Source: Sedimenticola sp.
Lineage (GTDB): Bacteria; Pseudomonadota; Gammaproteobacteria; Chromatiales; Chromatiaceae
Direction: 5' to 3'
Assembly: GCA_026992075.1 (NCBI GenBank)
Contig: JALXAM010000030.1
Location: 1-64,000, forward strand
Length of the DNA stretch: 64,000 bases
Shown here: positions 42,719 to 51,985 of the stretch, piece after piece
How positions within the stretch are numbered: the first letter of the stretch is position 1
How the letters are laid out: each line of letters starts with the position of its first letter
The notes under the pieces: model-generated
Seen by the model: the letters and a program-made list of their open reading frames with translations, nothing else
Database searches by the model: none
What the model was told of the DNA's origin: nothing
Made by a program: the position numbers and the translations under genes

Positions 42719-42987
42719 AGCCAGCCGGGGTACTGGCCCTGGTTCTGGCCGCCTTGTCGATGGCGCTGCTGCTGGGGCTGGCCTTCTGGCAATGGCAGCG
42801 GATGACAGGGGATCTGGAGAAGATGGGCCGCCAGCTGCAGCGGGCGGCAGTGGAGCAGCAGAAGCTGCAGCTTCAGTTGCAGGAGACGCGGAGGCTGCTG
42901 GAACGGCAAAGGGTGCGGCTACGGGAGCTGGAGGCGCGCCAGCGGGAGATTTCGGAACGACCGACCACAGGGGAGGCAACACCATGA
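42715..42987 (+). CDS. Small single-pass membrane protein with coiled coil
   Basis: 90 residues, no family recognised. One N-terminal membrane segment (about 4-25, [19 protein letters not shown]) followed by a Gln/Arg/Leu-rich coiled coil (about 30-80). The architecture resembles the N-terminus of HemX, which normally follows hemD, but it is far shorter. The GTG start overlaps the symporter stop (GTGA) and its own stop overlaps the trpB ATG, so it is embedded in the operon. Confidence 0.75.
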   Translation: MKPAGVLALVLAALSMALLLGLAFWQWQRMTGDLEKMGRQLQRAAVEQQKLQLQLQETRRLLERQRVRLRELEARQREISERPTTGEATP

Positions 42988-44183
42988 CCATAGACCTGGG
43001 CCCCATGCCCGACGAGCAGGGGTATTTCGGCGAATACGGCGGGCAGATCATCCCGCCGGAACTGAAGGCGATCATGGATGAGATCGACCGCGCCTACGAG
43101 GAGGTGCGTAACACCGAGGCATTCCAACGGGAGCTGGCGGAACTGCACGCCGATTACGTGGGACGGCCCAGTCCCATCTTCGAGGCGAAGCGCCTCAGCG
43201 ACCAGATCGGAGGTGCGCGCATCTGGCTCAAGCGCGAGGACCTGAACCACACCGGCGCGCACAAGATCAACCACTGCCTCGGGGAAGCGCTGCTGGCCAA
43301 ACACATGGGCAAGACCAAGGTGCTGGCCGAGACCGGCGCCGGCCAGCACGGGGTGGCCCTGGCCACCGCCTGCGCCCTGGTGGGCATCGAGTGCGAGATC
43401 CACATGGGCGAGGTGGACATCGAGAAAGAGCATCCCAACGTCACCAAGATGAAGATTCTCGGCTGTCGCCTGGTGCCGGTGAGCCGGGGCACCCGCACCC
43501 TCAAGGATGCGGTGGACAGTGCCTTCGAGGAGTATCTGCGCGATCCGCAGAACTTCTTCTACGCCATCGGTTCAGTGGTGGGGCCTCACCCCTTTCCCCG
43601 CATGGTGCGCGACTTCCAGCGCATCGTGGGGGAGGAGGCGCGGCGCCAGTTCCTGGAACGCAACGGCCGCCTGCCGGACGTGATCACCGCCTGCGTCGGG
43701 GGCGGCTCCAATGCCATCGGCCTGTTCACCGCCTTCCTGGAGGACGAGTCGGTGCGCATCGTGGGGGTGGAGCCGGCGGGCCGCGGCCTGGACACCCCGG
43801 ATCACGCCGCCACCCTCACCAAAGGGGTGAAGGGCGCCATCCACGGCTTCAAGTGTTACAACCTGCAGGACGAGCAGGGCAACCCGCTGGCGGTCTATTC
43901 CATCGCCTCCGGGCTGGATTACCCGGGCGTGGGCCCGCAACACTGCTACCTCAAGGACATGAAGCGGGTGGAATACGTGACCGCGGACGACAATGAATGC
44001 CTGGACGCCTTTCTCACCCTCTCGCGCAGCGAGGGCATCATCCCGGCGCTGGAGAGCGCCCATGCCGTGGCCTGGGCCATGCAGGAGGCGGCGCGGCTGA
44101 CACCGGAGCAGCATATCCTGGTGAACCTCTCCGGCCGCGGCGACAAGGATGCGGACTTCGTGGCGGAGAAGCTGGGCCTGTGA
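42984..44183 (+). CDS. trpB: Tryptophan synthase beta chain, divergent TrpB
   Basis: PLP enzyme joining indole and serine to tryptophan. 399 residues; PLP lysine K94 in HTGAHKINH, catalytic Glu E116 in AETGAGQHG, phosphate-binding GGGSNA near 235. The segment [17 protein letters not shown] replaces the usual DVERQ-NVFRM pattern, and the N-terminus reads [14 protein letters not shown]. No trpA or other trp gene is nearby; it follows hemD, a transporter and a small membrane protein. GGGGAGG upstream gives a good ribosome-binding site. Confidence 0.88.
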   Translation: MTIDLGPMPDEQGYFGEYGGQIIPPELKAIMDEIDRAYEEVRNTEAFQRELAELHADYVGRPSPIFEAKRLSDQIGGARIWLKREDLNHTGAHKINHCLGEALLAKHMGKTKVLAETGAGQHGVALATACALVGIECEIHMGEVDIEKEHPNVTKMKILGCRLVPVSRGTRTLKDAVDSAFEEYLRDPQNFFYAIGSVVGPHPFPRMVRDFQRIVGEEARRQFLERNGRLPDVITACVGGGSNAIGLFTAFLEDESVRIVGVEPAGRGLDTPDHAATLTKGVKGAIHGFKCYNLQDEQGNPLAVYSIASGLDYPGVGPQHCYLKDMKRVEYVTADDNECLDAFLTLSRSEGIIPALESAHAVAWAMQEAARLTPEQHILVNLSGRGDKDADFVAEKLGL

Positions 44184-44189
44184 CTCCTC

Positions 44190-44224
44190 GCCCGGCACTC
44201 CTTGCCGGGCCCATTTCCCTTTTT
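44190..44224 (+). terminator. Rho-independent terminator after trpB
   Basis: Perfect 8-bp stem GCCCGGCA / TGCCGGGC with a 5-nt loop, followed by a T-rich tract (TTTCCCTTTTT), starting 6 nt after the trpB stop. It ends the hemC-trpB transcription unit. Confidence 0.85.
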
Positions 44225-44231
44225 GCATAAT
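44202..44231 (+). promoter_or_regulatory. Candidate promoter of the DUF4124 gene
   Basis: TTGCCG and CATAAT with an 18-nt spacer, about 80 nt upstream of the start. The -35 lies within the terminator stem, so promoter and terminator overlap. Confidence 0.35.
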
Positions 44232-44312
44232 GGTCGGGCCCTGGCGTGGCGCCGGGGTCCGTTCCGGTCACAGGAAGTGACCGGCTCCAGGCAACATTTC
44301 AGGGAGGAATCC

Positions 44313-44741
44313 ATGCGCGTCGTTTTTCTGTTTCTTTTTTCATCACTGATCGCCAGTCATGCTGCAGCGGTGGAGGTCTATCGCTGCCTGGATGAAAAGG
44401 GCGAAGTCACCTTCCAGCAGGGGCCCTGTGAGGGAGCCGGAGAGAAGCTGGAGAGCGGGGAGGTGCAGGCGGCCTGGGGTCCCCTGCGCCAGGGTGAGAA
44501 ACAGCTCTATCAGGCCTATCGAAAAAGGGACCGGCAGCGTCATGCCAAGTCACGAAAGGCCCGCCTGGCCTCCGCTACCGGCGGGAGTGTTCCCGCCCAA
44601 AACGCCACCTGTTACGACAAGCGCCATGCTCTTGAGAAGGTGCAGGCCCGGCTCAGAGCGGGCTACAAGCCTTCTCAGGGGGACTCCCTGAGAAGGCGGC
44701 GAGACTACCTGGAAGGTTATCTGAGACGCTTCTGCCGCTGA
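44313..44741 (+). CDS. DUF4124-like secreted protein
   Basis: 142 residues: a signal peptide (about 1-18, VVFLFLFSSLIASHAAA) and an N-terminal DUF4124-type motif EVYRCLDEKGEVTFQQGPC, two cysteines about 14 apart. A basic, Arg/Lys-rich middle and a C-terminal pair of cysteines (TCYDKRH; FCR at the end) follow. Probably periplasmic; function unknown. AGGGAGG lies 5 nt before the ATG. Convergent with the tandem thioredoxin gene. Confidence 0.8.
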   Translation: MRVVFLFLFSSLIASHAAAVEVYRCLDEKGEVTFQQGPCEGAGEKLESGEVQAAWGPLRQGEKQLYQAYRKRDRQRHAKSRKARLASATGGSVPAQNATCYDKRHALEKVQARLRAGYKPSQGDSLRRRRDYLEGYLRRFCR

Positions 44742-44742
44742 G

Positions 44743-44759
44743 CCGGTGAGGGTCACCGG
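44743..44759. terminator. Hairpin in the convergent gap at 44742-44752
   Basis: CCGGTGA / TCACCGG with a 3-nt loop between two convergent genes; the right arm overlaps the stop codon of the minus-strand gene. There is no T-tract on either strand. Confidence 0.35.
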
Positions 44760-45772
44760 TTCCTGGCTCGCTCAGCCGAACGCCAGAGCTGGAAGCTGGG
44801 GTGGGAGAGGTAGCCCTTGTTGAGCACGTAATTGAGCACGTTGCGCAGGCGGAAGAAGTGGACCACCGAGTCCACCCGGATGATCTCCTTGCCGTTCTCG
44901 TCGAAAAAGACCAGCGTGGGGGCATAGAAGATGCCCAGCTGCCTGGCCCACTCCCTGGCCGTGGTACGTTTGCCTTCGGGGGTCACTACCGGCTCGTCGG
45001 AGTGGATGTCCAGCTGCACGCTGTCGAACTGTTTGAACAGATTGAGAATGGCCGGCTGGCGCAATGGCCCGGTGTGCAGGATGTCGCAGGCGTGACAGTT
45101 GCCCTGCTCGAAGAAGACCGCCAGTGGTCGTTCGCCCGGGAAGCGGCTGCGGTCGAGCTGGTGGGGTGGCGGCAGGAAGAACTCTTCCTCCACCAGATCG
45201 TCTGCCTCGAAACGCAAGGTGCTGTCGCCCCGTGCCAAGTAGACATGGAAGGGTTCGCGCTTGTAATGGCCGCCGGCGACATACTCCAGCGCGGCACGAA
45301 ACTGGTAGGGGGGGTAATAGCCCCGCAAGCGAAGGGCGATGCGGCCATCCTTGTCATAGAAGACCAGGGAAGGGGTGAAGTTGGTGCCCATCTTCAATGC
45401 GTAGTCGCGCTGGCTCATGGTCTCTCCCTCCGGCGTGGTCACCTCCTCGGGGCTCCAGATGTCGATGGCGACCACGTCGAAGTTCTGGCGCGTGTAACGC
45501 ACGATGTCGGGAATCTTGAAGTTCACCTCCATCAGCTGGCGGCAATAGGGGCAGCGCTTCTGGCCGAAATAGACGATGAGCCCTTTCTTTCCCGCCTCGA
45601 TGGCCTGCTGCAGGTCTCCTGGCAGGTCGAGGAAGGGATCCTCCAGGAACCAGTCGGGGTGCTGCACCATTTCCTTCAATGGCACGTCGTCGAAGACCAA
45701 GGGATCTTCTTCCCCCTTGGCCAGAGCCGTGAGGGCGACAGACAGAAAAAATATCAGCAGCAGTCTCTTCAC
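44753..45772 (-). CDS. Periplasmic protein with two thioredoxin folds
   Basis: 339 residues with a signal peptide (about 1-19) and two thioredoxin-like domains, active sites CPYC at 74-77 and CHAC at 226-229, each followed about 30-60 residues later by a similar segment (VTTPEGETMSQRDYALKMGT and VVTPEGKRTTAREWARQLG) and a cis-proline (TPSLVF, APTLVF). This indicates internal duplication of a SoxW/DsbD-gamma-like unit. The GTG start overlaps the cysQ stop. A redox role in the periplasm is inferred; partners are unknown. Confidence 0.83.
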   Translation of the reverse strand: MKRLLLIFFLSVALTALAKGEEDPLVFDDVPLKEMVQHPDWFLEDPFLDLPGDLQQAIEAGKKGLIVYFGQKRCPYCRQLMEVNFKIPDIVRYTRQNFDVVAIDIWSPEEVTTPEGETMSQRDYALKMGTNFTPSLVFYDKDGRIALRLRGYYPPYQFRAALEYVAGGHYKREPFHVYLARGDSTLRFEADDLVEEEFFLPPPHQLDRSRFPGERPLAVFFEQGNCHACDILHTGPLRQPAILNLFKQFDSVQLDIHSDEPVVTPEGKRTTAREWARQLGIFYAPTLVFFDENGKEIIRVDSVVHFFRLRNVLNYVLNKGYLSHPSFQLWRSAERARNR

Positions 45773-46557
45773 AGATAGGCCTTCCAGTCCACACCAGTGT
45801 CGCCAAACACCAGGAAATGGGGATTCAGGAGGGACTCCTTGCGGTTGTACTCCAATGGTCGCAGCTCAGTATCGGTAACCTGTCCGCCGGCCGCCTCCAC
45901 CACTGCCTGGGCCGCGGCGGTGTCCCATTCCGAGGTGGGGCCCAGGCGGGGATAGATGTCGGCCCTGCCCTCGGCCACCAGGCAGAGCTTGAGAGAGCTG
46001 CCCATGCTCACTATTTCATAGTCGCCCAGCCGCTCCAGGAAACGTTTCAGGCTGTCGCCGGCATGGGAGCGGCTGCCGGCCACCCGGATCGGATCGGCGT
46101 GGGGCACGGTGACCCGGATGGGTTCCGGCTGCTGGTCGCCCTGCTGGCGAAACGCGCCTTTCCCCGGTTCGCCATACCAAGTGGTATCCAGCACCGGCGC
46201 GTGTACCACCCCCAGCACCGGCCGATGCTCTTCCACCAGCGCGATGTTCACGGTGAACTCGCCGTTTCGCTTGACGAACTCCCGGGTGCCGTCCAGCGGA
46301 TCCACCAGCCAGTATCGGGACCATTCGCGGCGTTTCTCCCAGGGCACGAAGGCGGACTCCTCTGAGAGCACGGGGATCTCCGGCGTGAGCCGGGCCAGGG
46401 CGCCGGTGATGATGCGGTGGGAAGCGAGGTCGGCCTGAGTGAGCGGGGAGAGGTCCTCCTTTTCGCTCACCTGGAAATCCTGCTGGTACACCTCGAGGAT
46501 GGCCTGGCCCGCCTCGCGTGCAATCTGGTTGATCTGCCGGATGTCTGGTATGGTCAT
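45769..46557 (-). CDS. cysQ: 3'(2'),5'-bisphosphate nucleotidase CysQ
   Basis: Hydrolyses PAP to AMP, removing the by-product of sulfate assimilation; an inositol-monophosphatase-fold, Mg-dependent enzyme. 262 residues with metal ligands in LSEESA near 66, the signature WLVDPLDGTREF near 84-95 and SEWDTAAAQA near 210. I chose the ATG at 46557; a GTG 6 nt upstream is possible. Divergent from yrfG with 78 nt between them, a pairing common in gammaproteobacteria, where nudE often accompanies it (absent here). Confidence 0.93.
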   Translation of the reverse strand: MTIPDIRQINQIAREAGQAILEVYQQDFQVSEKEDLSPLTQADLASHRIITGALARLTPEIPVLSEESAFVPWEKRREWSRYWLVDPLDGTREFVKRNGEFTVNIALVEEHRPVLGVVHAPVLDTTWYGEPGKGAFRQQGDQQPEPIRVTVPHADPIRVAGSRSHAGDSLKRFLERLGDYEIVSMGSSLKLCLVAEGRADIYPRLGPTSEWDTAAAQAVVEAAGGQVTDTELRPLEYNRKESLLNPHFLVFGDTGVDWKAYL

Positions 46558-46635
46558 GGTCACTGGTGGTGGGCTGGCCGGTGGCGGTCACAAGCGGCAG
46601 TATGGCAGCGCAGAGGGCTCCCGATCAATAGCACC

Positions 46636-47337
46636 ATGTTCCCCTGGAATCTCATCGACACCGTCCTGCTCGACATGGACGGTACCCTGCTGGATCTCCA
46701 CTTCGACAACCACTTCTGGTTGGAATACGTGCCGCAACGCTATGCCGAAAAGCACGGTCTCTCCCTGGAGGCGGCGCGGGAGGAGCTGATGCAGCGCTAC
46801 CGCGCCGTGGAAGGGACCCTGGACTGGTACTGCGTGGACTACTGGAGCCGTGAGCTGGCGCTGGACATCCCATTGCTCAAGGCGGAGGTGGAGCACCTGA
46901 TCCAGGTCCATCCCCATGTGATCGAGTTCCTGCAGCAGTTGAAGCGGCTGGGGAAATCGCGGGTGCTGGTGACCAATGCCCACCAGAAGGCGTTGCAGCT
47001 GAAAATGCGCAAGACCGCCCTGGGAAAACACCTGGACCGGGTGATCTCGGCTCACGAACTGGGGCTGCCCAAGGAGAATCCCGCTTTCTGGTCCCGCCTG
47101 CAGCAGCAGGTGCACTTCGATCCCCGGCGCACCCTGTTCGTGGACGACAGCCTGCCGGTGCTGGAGTCGGCTCGTGCCTTCGGCATCCGCCACCTGCTGC
47201 ATGTGTTGCGGCCGGACACCCGTCAACCGATCCGGCAAGAGTCGGGATTTCCCGCCCTGGCCGACCTGCGGCCGTTAGTGGACGAGTTGCGACTGGCTGC
47301 GGATGTACTCGAGCTGGGCGAAGAGCCGGCTGCCTGA
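46636..47337 (+). CDS. yrfG: HAD-family GMP/IMP nucleotidase (YrfG-like)
   Basis: Purine-nucleotide 5'-phosphatase of the haloacid dehalogenase superfamily. 233 residues: DMDGTLLD near 12-19, LVTNAHQKALQ near 114, Lys in LPKENPAFW near 145, and VDDSLPVLESA near 170. Next to cysQ. The 3' end overlaps the convergent GGDEF-EAL gene by 63 nt. Confidence 0.9.
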   Translation: MFPWNLIDTVLLDMDGTLLDLHFDNHFWLEYVPQRYAEKHGLSLEAAREELMQRYRAVEGTLDWYCVDYWSRELALDIPLLKAEVEHLIQVHPHVIEFLQQLKRLGKSRVLVTNAHQKALQLKMRKTALGKHLDRVISAHELGLPKENPAFWSRLQQQVHFDPRRTLFVDDSLPVLESARAFGIRHLLHVLRPDTRQPIRQESGFPALADLRPLVDELRLAADVLELGEEPAA

Positions 47338-49857
47338 CACCGGCTTGCCCAGCAGGTGGCCCTGGACGTAGTCACAACCGATCCCCCTGAGGAAGTCGTA
47401 CTGCTCCTGGTTCTCCACCCCCTCGGCCACCACTTTCATGTTGAAGCTGTGGGCCAGCTGCACGATGGCCTTCACCAGGGTGGCGTCCTCCGGCTTGCGT
47501 TCCAGCTTCATGACGAACTCCCGGTCCACCTTGATGGCGTCGAAGGGGAAGGAACGCAGGTGGTTGAGGGAGGACTGGCCGGTGCCGAAGTCGTCCAGCA
47601 CCAGGGGAATGCCCAGCCGCTTGATCTCGGTGAGCAACACCCGGGCATTGGCCAGGTCCTCCAGCAGGGTGTCCTCGGTGATCTCGATGTGCAGCAGTTC
47701 CGGGTGGGCGCGATGGGTGAGAGAGTCGAGCACCCGTTTGTGTCGCGTGGCGCTGCGCAGCATGGAAGCGGACATGTTGATGGAGACCCGCAGCGGGATG
47801 CTCAGCTTCTGCAGGCATTTCTCCTGCAACCCATTCACCTGCAGCATGAGGCGCTCCATGAACTGCTGATGGGGGTCCAGGTTGAGCAGGGTCTCCATGA
47901 ACTCGTCCGGGTAGCGCAGCCGCCCGCTGCTGTCCCGCCAACGGATCAGCGCCTCCACCCCGTAGATCTTGCGGTTGTGGGTGTGCACGATGGGTTGGAA
48001 GTGAAACAGGAACTCGCCCCGCTCCAGCGCTCCACGCAGCTCACGTTCCAGATTGAGCTGGCTGGTGGCACGTTGCAGCAGCTCGGAGGTGAAGAAGGAG
48101 TAGGCGTTCTTGCCGCGCCGCTTGGCCTCGTACATGGCGGCGTCGGCATCGCGGATGAGATCGTCTGGACGGCTGTCGTCGTAGGGCGCCATGGCGATGC
48201 CGATGGAGGCGGTGATGTGGAATTCCTGGTCGGCGATGGAGACCGGTTCGGAAAGGGCATCCAGGATTTTGGAAGCGATGTTGCGGGTCTGCCGCTTGCC
48301 GGCCACGTTCTCCAGCAGAATGGCGAACTCGTCGCCCCCCAGACGGGCCACGGTGTCGGTGTGGCGCAGCAGGTTCTTCAGCCGGCGGGAGACGATCACC
48401 AGGAGCTCGTCTCCGGCCAGGTGGCCCAGGGTGTCATTGATCTGCTTGAAGTTGTCCAGGTCGAGAAACAGCAGCGCCACCACCTGATTGTTGCGCCGGG
48501 CGAGGTTGACGGCGTGTTCCAGCCGGTCCTTGAACAGCACCCGGTTGGGCAGCTGGGTGAGGGGATCATGGTGGGCCAGGTGGTCCAGCCCCTGCTGCCG
48601 CCGGCGCACCTCGCGTTTCATCTCCGAGAAGGCGTTCACCAGTTCCCGGGTCTCCCGCAGCTTGGGCGGTTCCAGGCTGGCGTCGGAGAGCCCGAGCGCC
48701 TCCTGGCGCAGGGCGCGGGTGGTCTCCAGCACCGGGCGGATGATGCGGCTGTGGAGGTAGAAATAGGCCGCCACCAGCAGCAGGCCCAGCAGCAGGGCCA
48801 GCAGCAGAATGGTACGGGTCATCCGTTCGGCGGTGGCGCTCAGCTCGCGAATTCCCCCCTCCGCCTCCTGGCCCAGAATGCCCTGCAGTTGGTTGAGGTC
48901 GTCCTGCAAAGCCACCAGGCGAGGCTCCAGAGTCTGCTGGTAAAAGGCGAGATCCCGTCGCCAGGGGTCCTTGGTGAGTTCGGCCAATACCTCCTGGTAG
49001 CCCTGGTGCCACTGGTCGGCCATTTCACGCAGCCGTTGCCAAGTGGTCTCGTCGAGAAACAGGCTGCCATCCGGGATCGGTCGGGCCGAAAGCGTGTCGA
49101 GTAGTCGTTGCAGATGTTCGTAGTAGGCCGAAATGTTGTGGGCCCGGGCCTTCAATCCCGTCATGGGATCGTCGGCGAACACCCCGAAACGGTTGGCCAC
49201 CAGCAGACGGAACTCGCTTACGATCTGCTGCCAGTTGCTGCGCAGCCGATAGAGGGTGGAGAGCAGCGCAATCTGCTCCGGGGCCACTGCGTCAGTGAGC
49301 TCGTCGATGGCCTGGTCCAGGATCTCCAGGAAATGTTCCGCATGGCCGCGCATACGGGTCTGCATTATCACCGTGGCAGGGAAACGTTCGCTGTTGTGGT
49401 GGGAGAGCTGCAGGAACCGGCGGGCCAGGTTCTTCAGCGTGGGAATCTCCTCCTGCCGCATGCGTTCCAGCAGTTGCCGTCCTTCCGCGCCGGGGCGAAG
49501 GCTGTCGGGATCGGGCAGCGCCGACTGGAACTCTTCGATGCGCGCTTCCAGGCGGGTGGGTTGGCGGATGCCGGGTTCGATCAGTTGGCGCTGCACCCAG
49601 GCATCGATACGACGCAGATAACCGGTGCTCTGTTGTAGCTGATGCTGCATCTGGTTGCGCGCCTTCATCCGTGCCACCTGCTCGGCGGTGATGGAGCTGA
49701 CGTAGTGGTAAGCGAACCAGGCGCCCGCCACCAGAGCCAACATGGAGGTCAGAGCGAAGGTAAGATAGCGCCCCTGGTAGGAATCCAGAAGGGAGGATCT
49801 CAACTTCACCTGCCGGGATGCGGCAGGGCCCGCCGTTTTCGCCTCCTTTGCTGCCAT
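47275..49857 (-). CDS. Membrane GGDEF-EAL cyclic-di-GMP protein
   Basis: 860 residues. Membrane segments at about 31-53 and 348-368 enclose a long helical periplasmic sensor (about 55-345). A HAMP-like linker precedes a GGDEF domain with an intact GGDEF at 507-511 and an inhibitory I-site RHTD at 498-501. The EAL domain (about 600-850) has EAL at 635-637, INMS, EITED, LDDFGTGQSS, IKVDREF and AEGVEN, so both cyclase and phosphodiesterase motifs are complete. Net activity cannot be predicted. Probably senses a periplasmic signal. Confidence 0.93.
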   Translation of the reverse strand: MAAKEAKTAGPAASRQVKLRSSLLDSYQGRYLTFALTSMLALVAGAWFAYHYVSSITAEQVARMKARNQMQHQLQQSTGYLRRIDAWVQRQLIEPGIRQPTRLEARIEEFQSALPDPDSLRPGAEGRQLLERMRQEEIPTLKNLARRFLQLSHHNSERFPATVIMQTRMRGHAEHFLEILDQAIDELTDAVAPEQIALLSTLYRLRSNWQQIVSEFRLLVANRFGVFADDPMTGLKARAHNISAYYEHLQRLLDTLSARPIPDGSLFLDETTWQRLREMADQWHQGYQEVLAELTKDPWRRDLAFYQQTLEPRLVALQDDLNQLQGILGQEAEGGIRELSATAERMTRTILLLALLLGLLLVAAYFYLHSRIIRPVLETTRALRQEALGLSDASLEPPKLRETRELVNAFSEMKREVRRRQQGLDHLAHHDPLTQLPNRVLFKDRLEHAVNLARRNNQVVALLFLDLDNFKQINDTLGHLAGDELLVIVSRRLKNLLRHTDTVARLGGDEFAILLENVAGKRQTRNIASKILDALSEPVSIADQEFHITASIGIAMAPYDDSRPDDLIRDADAAMYEAKRRGKNAYSFFTSELLQRATSQLNLERELRGALERGEFLFHFQPIVHTHNRKIYGVEALIRWRDSSGRLRYPDEFMETLLNLDPHQQFMERLMLQVNGLQEKCLQKLSIPLRVSINMSASMLRSATRHKRVLDSLTHRAHPELLHIEITEDTLLEDLANARVLLTEIKRLGIPLVLDDFGTGQSSLNHLRSFPFDAIKVDREFVMKLERKPEDATLVKAIVQLAHSFNMKVVAEGVENQEQYDFLRGIGCDYVQGHLLGKPVSGSRLFAQLEYIRSQSQLVH

Positions 49858-49872
49858 CGCCCGCCGGATTTA

Positions 49873-51165
49873 CTAGTGGCTCCGGTTTCGTCCTGCGGCA
49901 CGCCGTGGGCGCTTCCCGGATCTTCCCGTCTTGGATGGACGGCTACCATGTCGCTTGCGCTTGGGACGAACCCGGCTGGCCGGGTCGATCTCGGCCAGCA
50001 GTTCTTCGGGCACGGGCTGCATGGGGATGCGGTGGCCGGTGTAGGCTTCGATGTCGGGCAGAGAGAAGGCATAGGTCTCGCAGACGAAACTGATGGCGGT
50101 GCCGGTGGCCCCGGCGCGACCGGTGCGGCCGATGCGATGGACATAGTCCTCGGCATCCTCGGGCAGATCGAAGTTGATCACATGGGTGACCCCGGGGATG
50201 TGCAAGCCGCGCGCCGCCACGTCGGTGGCCACCAGCACCTGCAGCTCGCCCTCGGTGAAGCGGCGCAGCAGGCTCATGCGTTTCTTCTGCGGCACGTCGC
50301 CGGAGAGCACCGCCGCCTCGATGCCGTTGCCCGCCAGGTAGCCCCACACCTCGTCGGCGGCCCTCTTGGTGTTGACGAAGACGATGGTGCGGGCCTGCTC
50401 GAAGCTGCGCAGCAGCCCCACCAGCAGCGGGATCTTCTCCTCGTTGGCGGTCATGTAGCCGATCTCTTCGATCTTGTCGGCGGTGACCTGCTCCGGTTCC
50501 ACCTGCACGGTGCGTGGATTGTTCATGTGCTCGTAGGCCAGTTCGGTGACCCGGTAGGAGAGGGTGGCGGAGAAGAGCATGCCGAGCCGTTTCTGCGGCG
50601 GCGGACAGCGCCGCAGCAGGAAACGGATGTCCTTGATGAAGCCAAGGTCGAACATGCGGTCCGCCTCGTCCAGCACCACCACCTGCACCTGACGCAGGTC
50701 GAACACCTTCTGCTTGAAATAGTCGATGAGACGGCCGGGGGTGCCGATGAGGATGTCCACCCCCTCACGCACCGCCTTGCGCTGTTTTTCGTAGCCGGTG
50801 CCGCCGAACACCACCTCGATCTTGTGGCCGGTATGGGCGCCCAGCACCCTGGCGTCGCGCTCGATCTGGATGGCCAGTTCCCGCGTGGGGGCCAGGATCA
50901 GCGCCCGCGGCTGGTTTGGCCGCCGTTCCTTGCGGGGCGGATGTTTCTCCAGATGGTGAAAGGTGGCCAGCAGAAAGGCCGCGGTCTTGCCGGTGCCGGT
51001 CTGGGCCTGGCCGGCCACGTCCTTGCCGGCCAGGGCCAGCGGCAGGGTGGCGGCCTGGATCGGAGTGCAATATTCGAATCCCGCATCACGGATGCCGGCG
51101 AGGATGGGCTCGGAAAAACCGAAGCTGTCGAACCGGGTGTCGGTCAAGTGTCTTTTCTCACTCAT
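49873..51165 (-). CDS. rhlB: DEAD-box RNA helicase RhlB
   Basis: ATP-dependent RNA helicase, part of the RNA degradosome in E. coli. 430 residues: Q motif near 15-40, [10 protein letters not shown] near 54, PTRELA near 92, DEAD box [10 protein letters not shown] near 167, SATL near 203, HRIGRTGR near 346, and a basic C-terminal tail rich in Arg/Lys/Ser. Divergent from trxA-rho, the order seen in E. coli. Confidence 0.95.
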   Translation of the reverse strand: MSEKRHLTDTRFDSFGFSEPILAGIRDAGFEYCTPIQAATLPLALAGKDVAGQAQTGTGKTAAFLLATFHHLEKHPPRKERRPNQPRALILAPTRELAIQIERDARVLGAHTGHKIEVVFGGTGYEKQRKAVREGVDILIGTPGRLIDYFKQKVFDLRQVQVVVLDEADRMFDLGFIKDIRFLLRRCPPPQKRLGMLFSATLSYRVTELAYEHMNNPRTVQVEPEQVTADKIEEIGYMTANEEKIPLLVGLLRSFEQARTIVFVNTKRAADEVWGYLAGNGIEAAVLSGDVPQKKRMSLLRRFTEGELQVLVATDVAARGLHIPGVTHVINFDLPEDAEDYVHRIGRTGRAGATGTAISFVCETYAFSLPDIEAYTGHRIPMQPVPEELLAEIDPASRVRPKRKRHGSRPSKTGRSGKRPRRAAGRNRSH

Positions 51166-51489
51166 CTTCCTGCGAAGGATAACTCATCGGTTCCCGCAAT
51201 CCCATGAGGGGCCGCTCGCTACGTGGCGTGGTTCACGTGGACACGAAAAGAAAAGCTTGAAAAATGGGTTCTGGTCGGTGCAAAATCGCCCCGACAGGCG
51301 AGTTCAATAAAGAAATCAAGCCCAAGAACAGCAACCCCCAAGCCTGCCCCAGGATTCGCAAGGCCCTCTAGTAGATCGTGAATCTCCCGTCACCGCTTCC
51401 AGTGGCGGGCGAGTCTCGTCGGATATCGAACCGGAAGAAGTTGGCTTCCGGAGTTCCAGTTCATCATCAATTTATTGGAGAAACAGTCA
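51166..51489. other. Divergent regulatory region between rhlB and trxA
   Basis: 324 nt without a gene. Contains a candidate trxA promoter (51257-51286), AT-rich stretches around 51250 and 51305-51325, and a trxA ribosome-binding GGAG at 51477-51480. I saw no clear hairpin terminator, riboswitch or rhlB promoter. Confidence 0.5.
51257..51286 (+). promoter_or_regulatory. Candidate trxA promoter
   Basis: TTGAAA and CAAAAT separated by 18 nt, which would give a leader of about 200 nt before trxA. Confidence 0.35.
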
Positions 51490-51816
51490 GTGAGTGACAA
51501 GATCATTGAATTGTCGGACGACACCTTCGAAGAGGAAGTGCTCAAGTCGGATCTGCCGGTACTGGTGGATTACTGGGCAGAGTGGTGTGGCCCTTGCAAG
51601 ATGATTGCCCCGGTGCTGGAGGAGATCGTGGACGATTACGCTGGCCGATTGAAGATCGCCAAGCTGAACATCGACGACAATCCGGATACTCCTCCCGCAT
51701 ACGGGATCCGCGGTATCCCCACCCTGATGCTGTTCAAGAACGGCGAGGTGGAGGCCACCAAGGTGGGTGCCGTTTCCAAGTCCCAACTCACCGCCTTCAT
51801 CGACAGCAACCTCTGA
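51490..51816 (+). CDS. trxA: Thioredoxin 1
   Basis: General cytoplasmic disulfide reductase. 108 residues (E. coli 109), with the canonical active site WCGPC (C33, C36), Asp27 and a cis-proline in GIPTLMLF near 75. The GTG start at 51490 is supported by GGAG 9 nt upstream; an earlier TTG is rejected. Upstream of rho on the same strand. Confidence 0.96.
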   Translation: MSDKIIELSDDTFEEEVLKSDLPVLVDYWAEWCGPCKMIAPVLEEIVDDYAGRLKIAKLNIDDNPDTPPAYGIRGIPTLMLFKNGEVEATKVGAVSKSQLTAFIDSNL

Positions 51817-51985
51817 ACCTCAATCCATGGCGCCAACCTCACGTGCGGCCAGGGCCAACCCTCCCCAGACTCGGGGCGCCCCCGTCCAGCAGAGCGACAG
51901 CCAGGCCGGCAATATCGATGGTGGTCATTCCTTCCATGCCGGATCCGCTACCGAAAACGATTCTCCCAAATCCACAAGACCAGAC

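Noticed and set aside
51767-51985. Long N-terminal extension of Rho
   Set aside because: The frame is open upstream into trxA, but the product is low-complexity and non-homologous, and the ATG at 51986 gives the normal 420-residue Rho.
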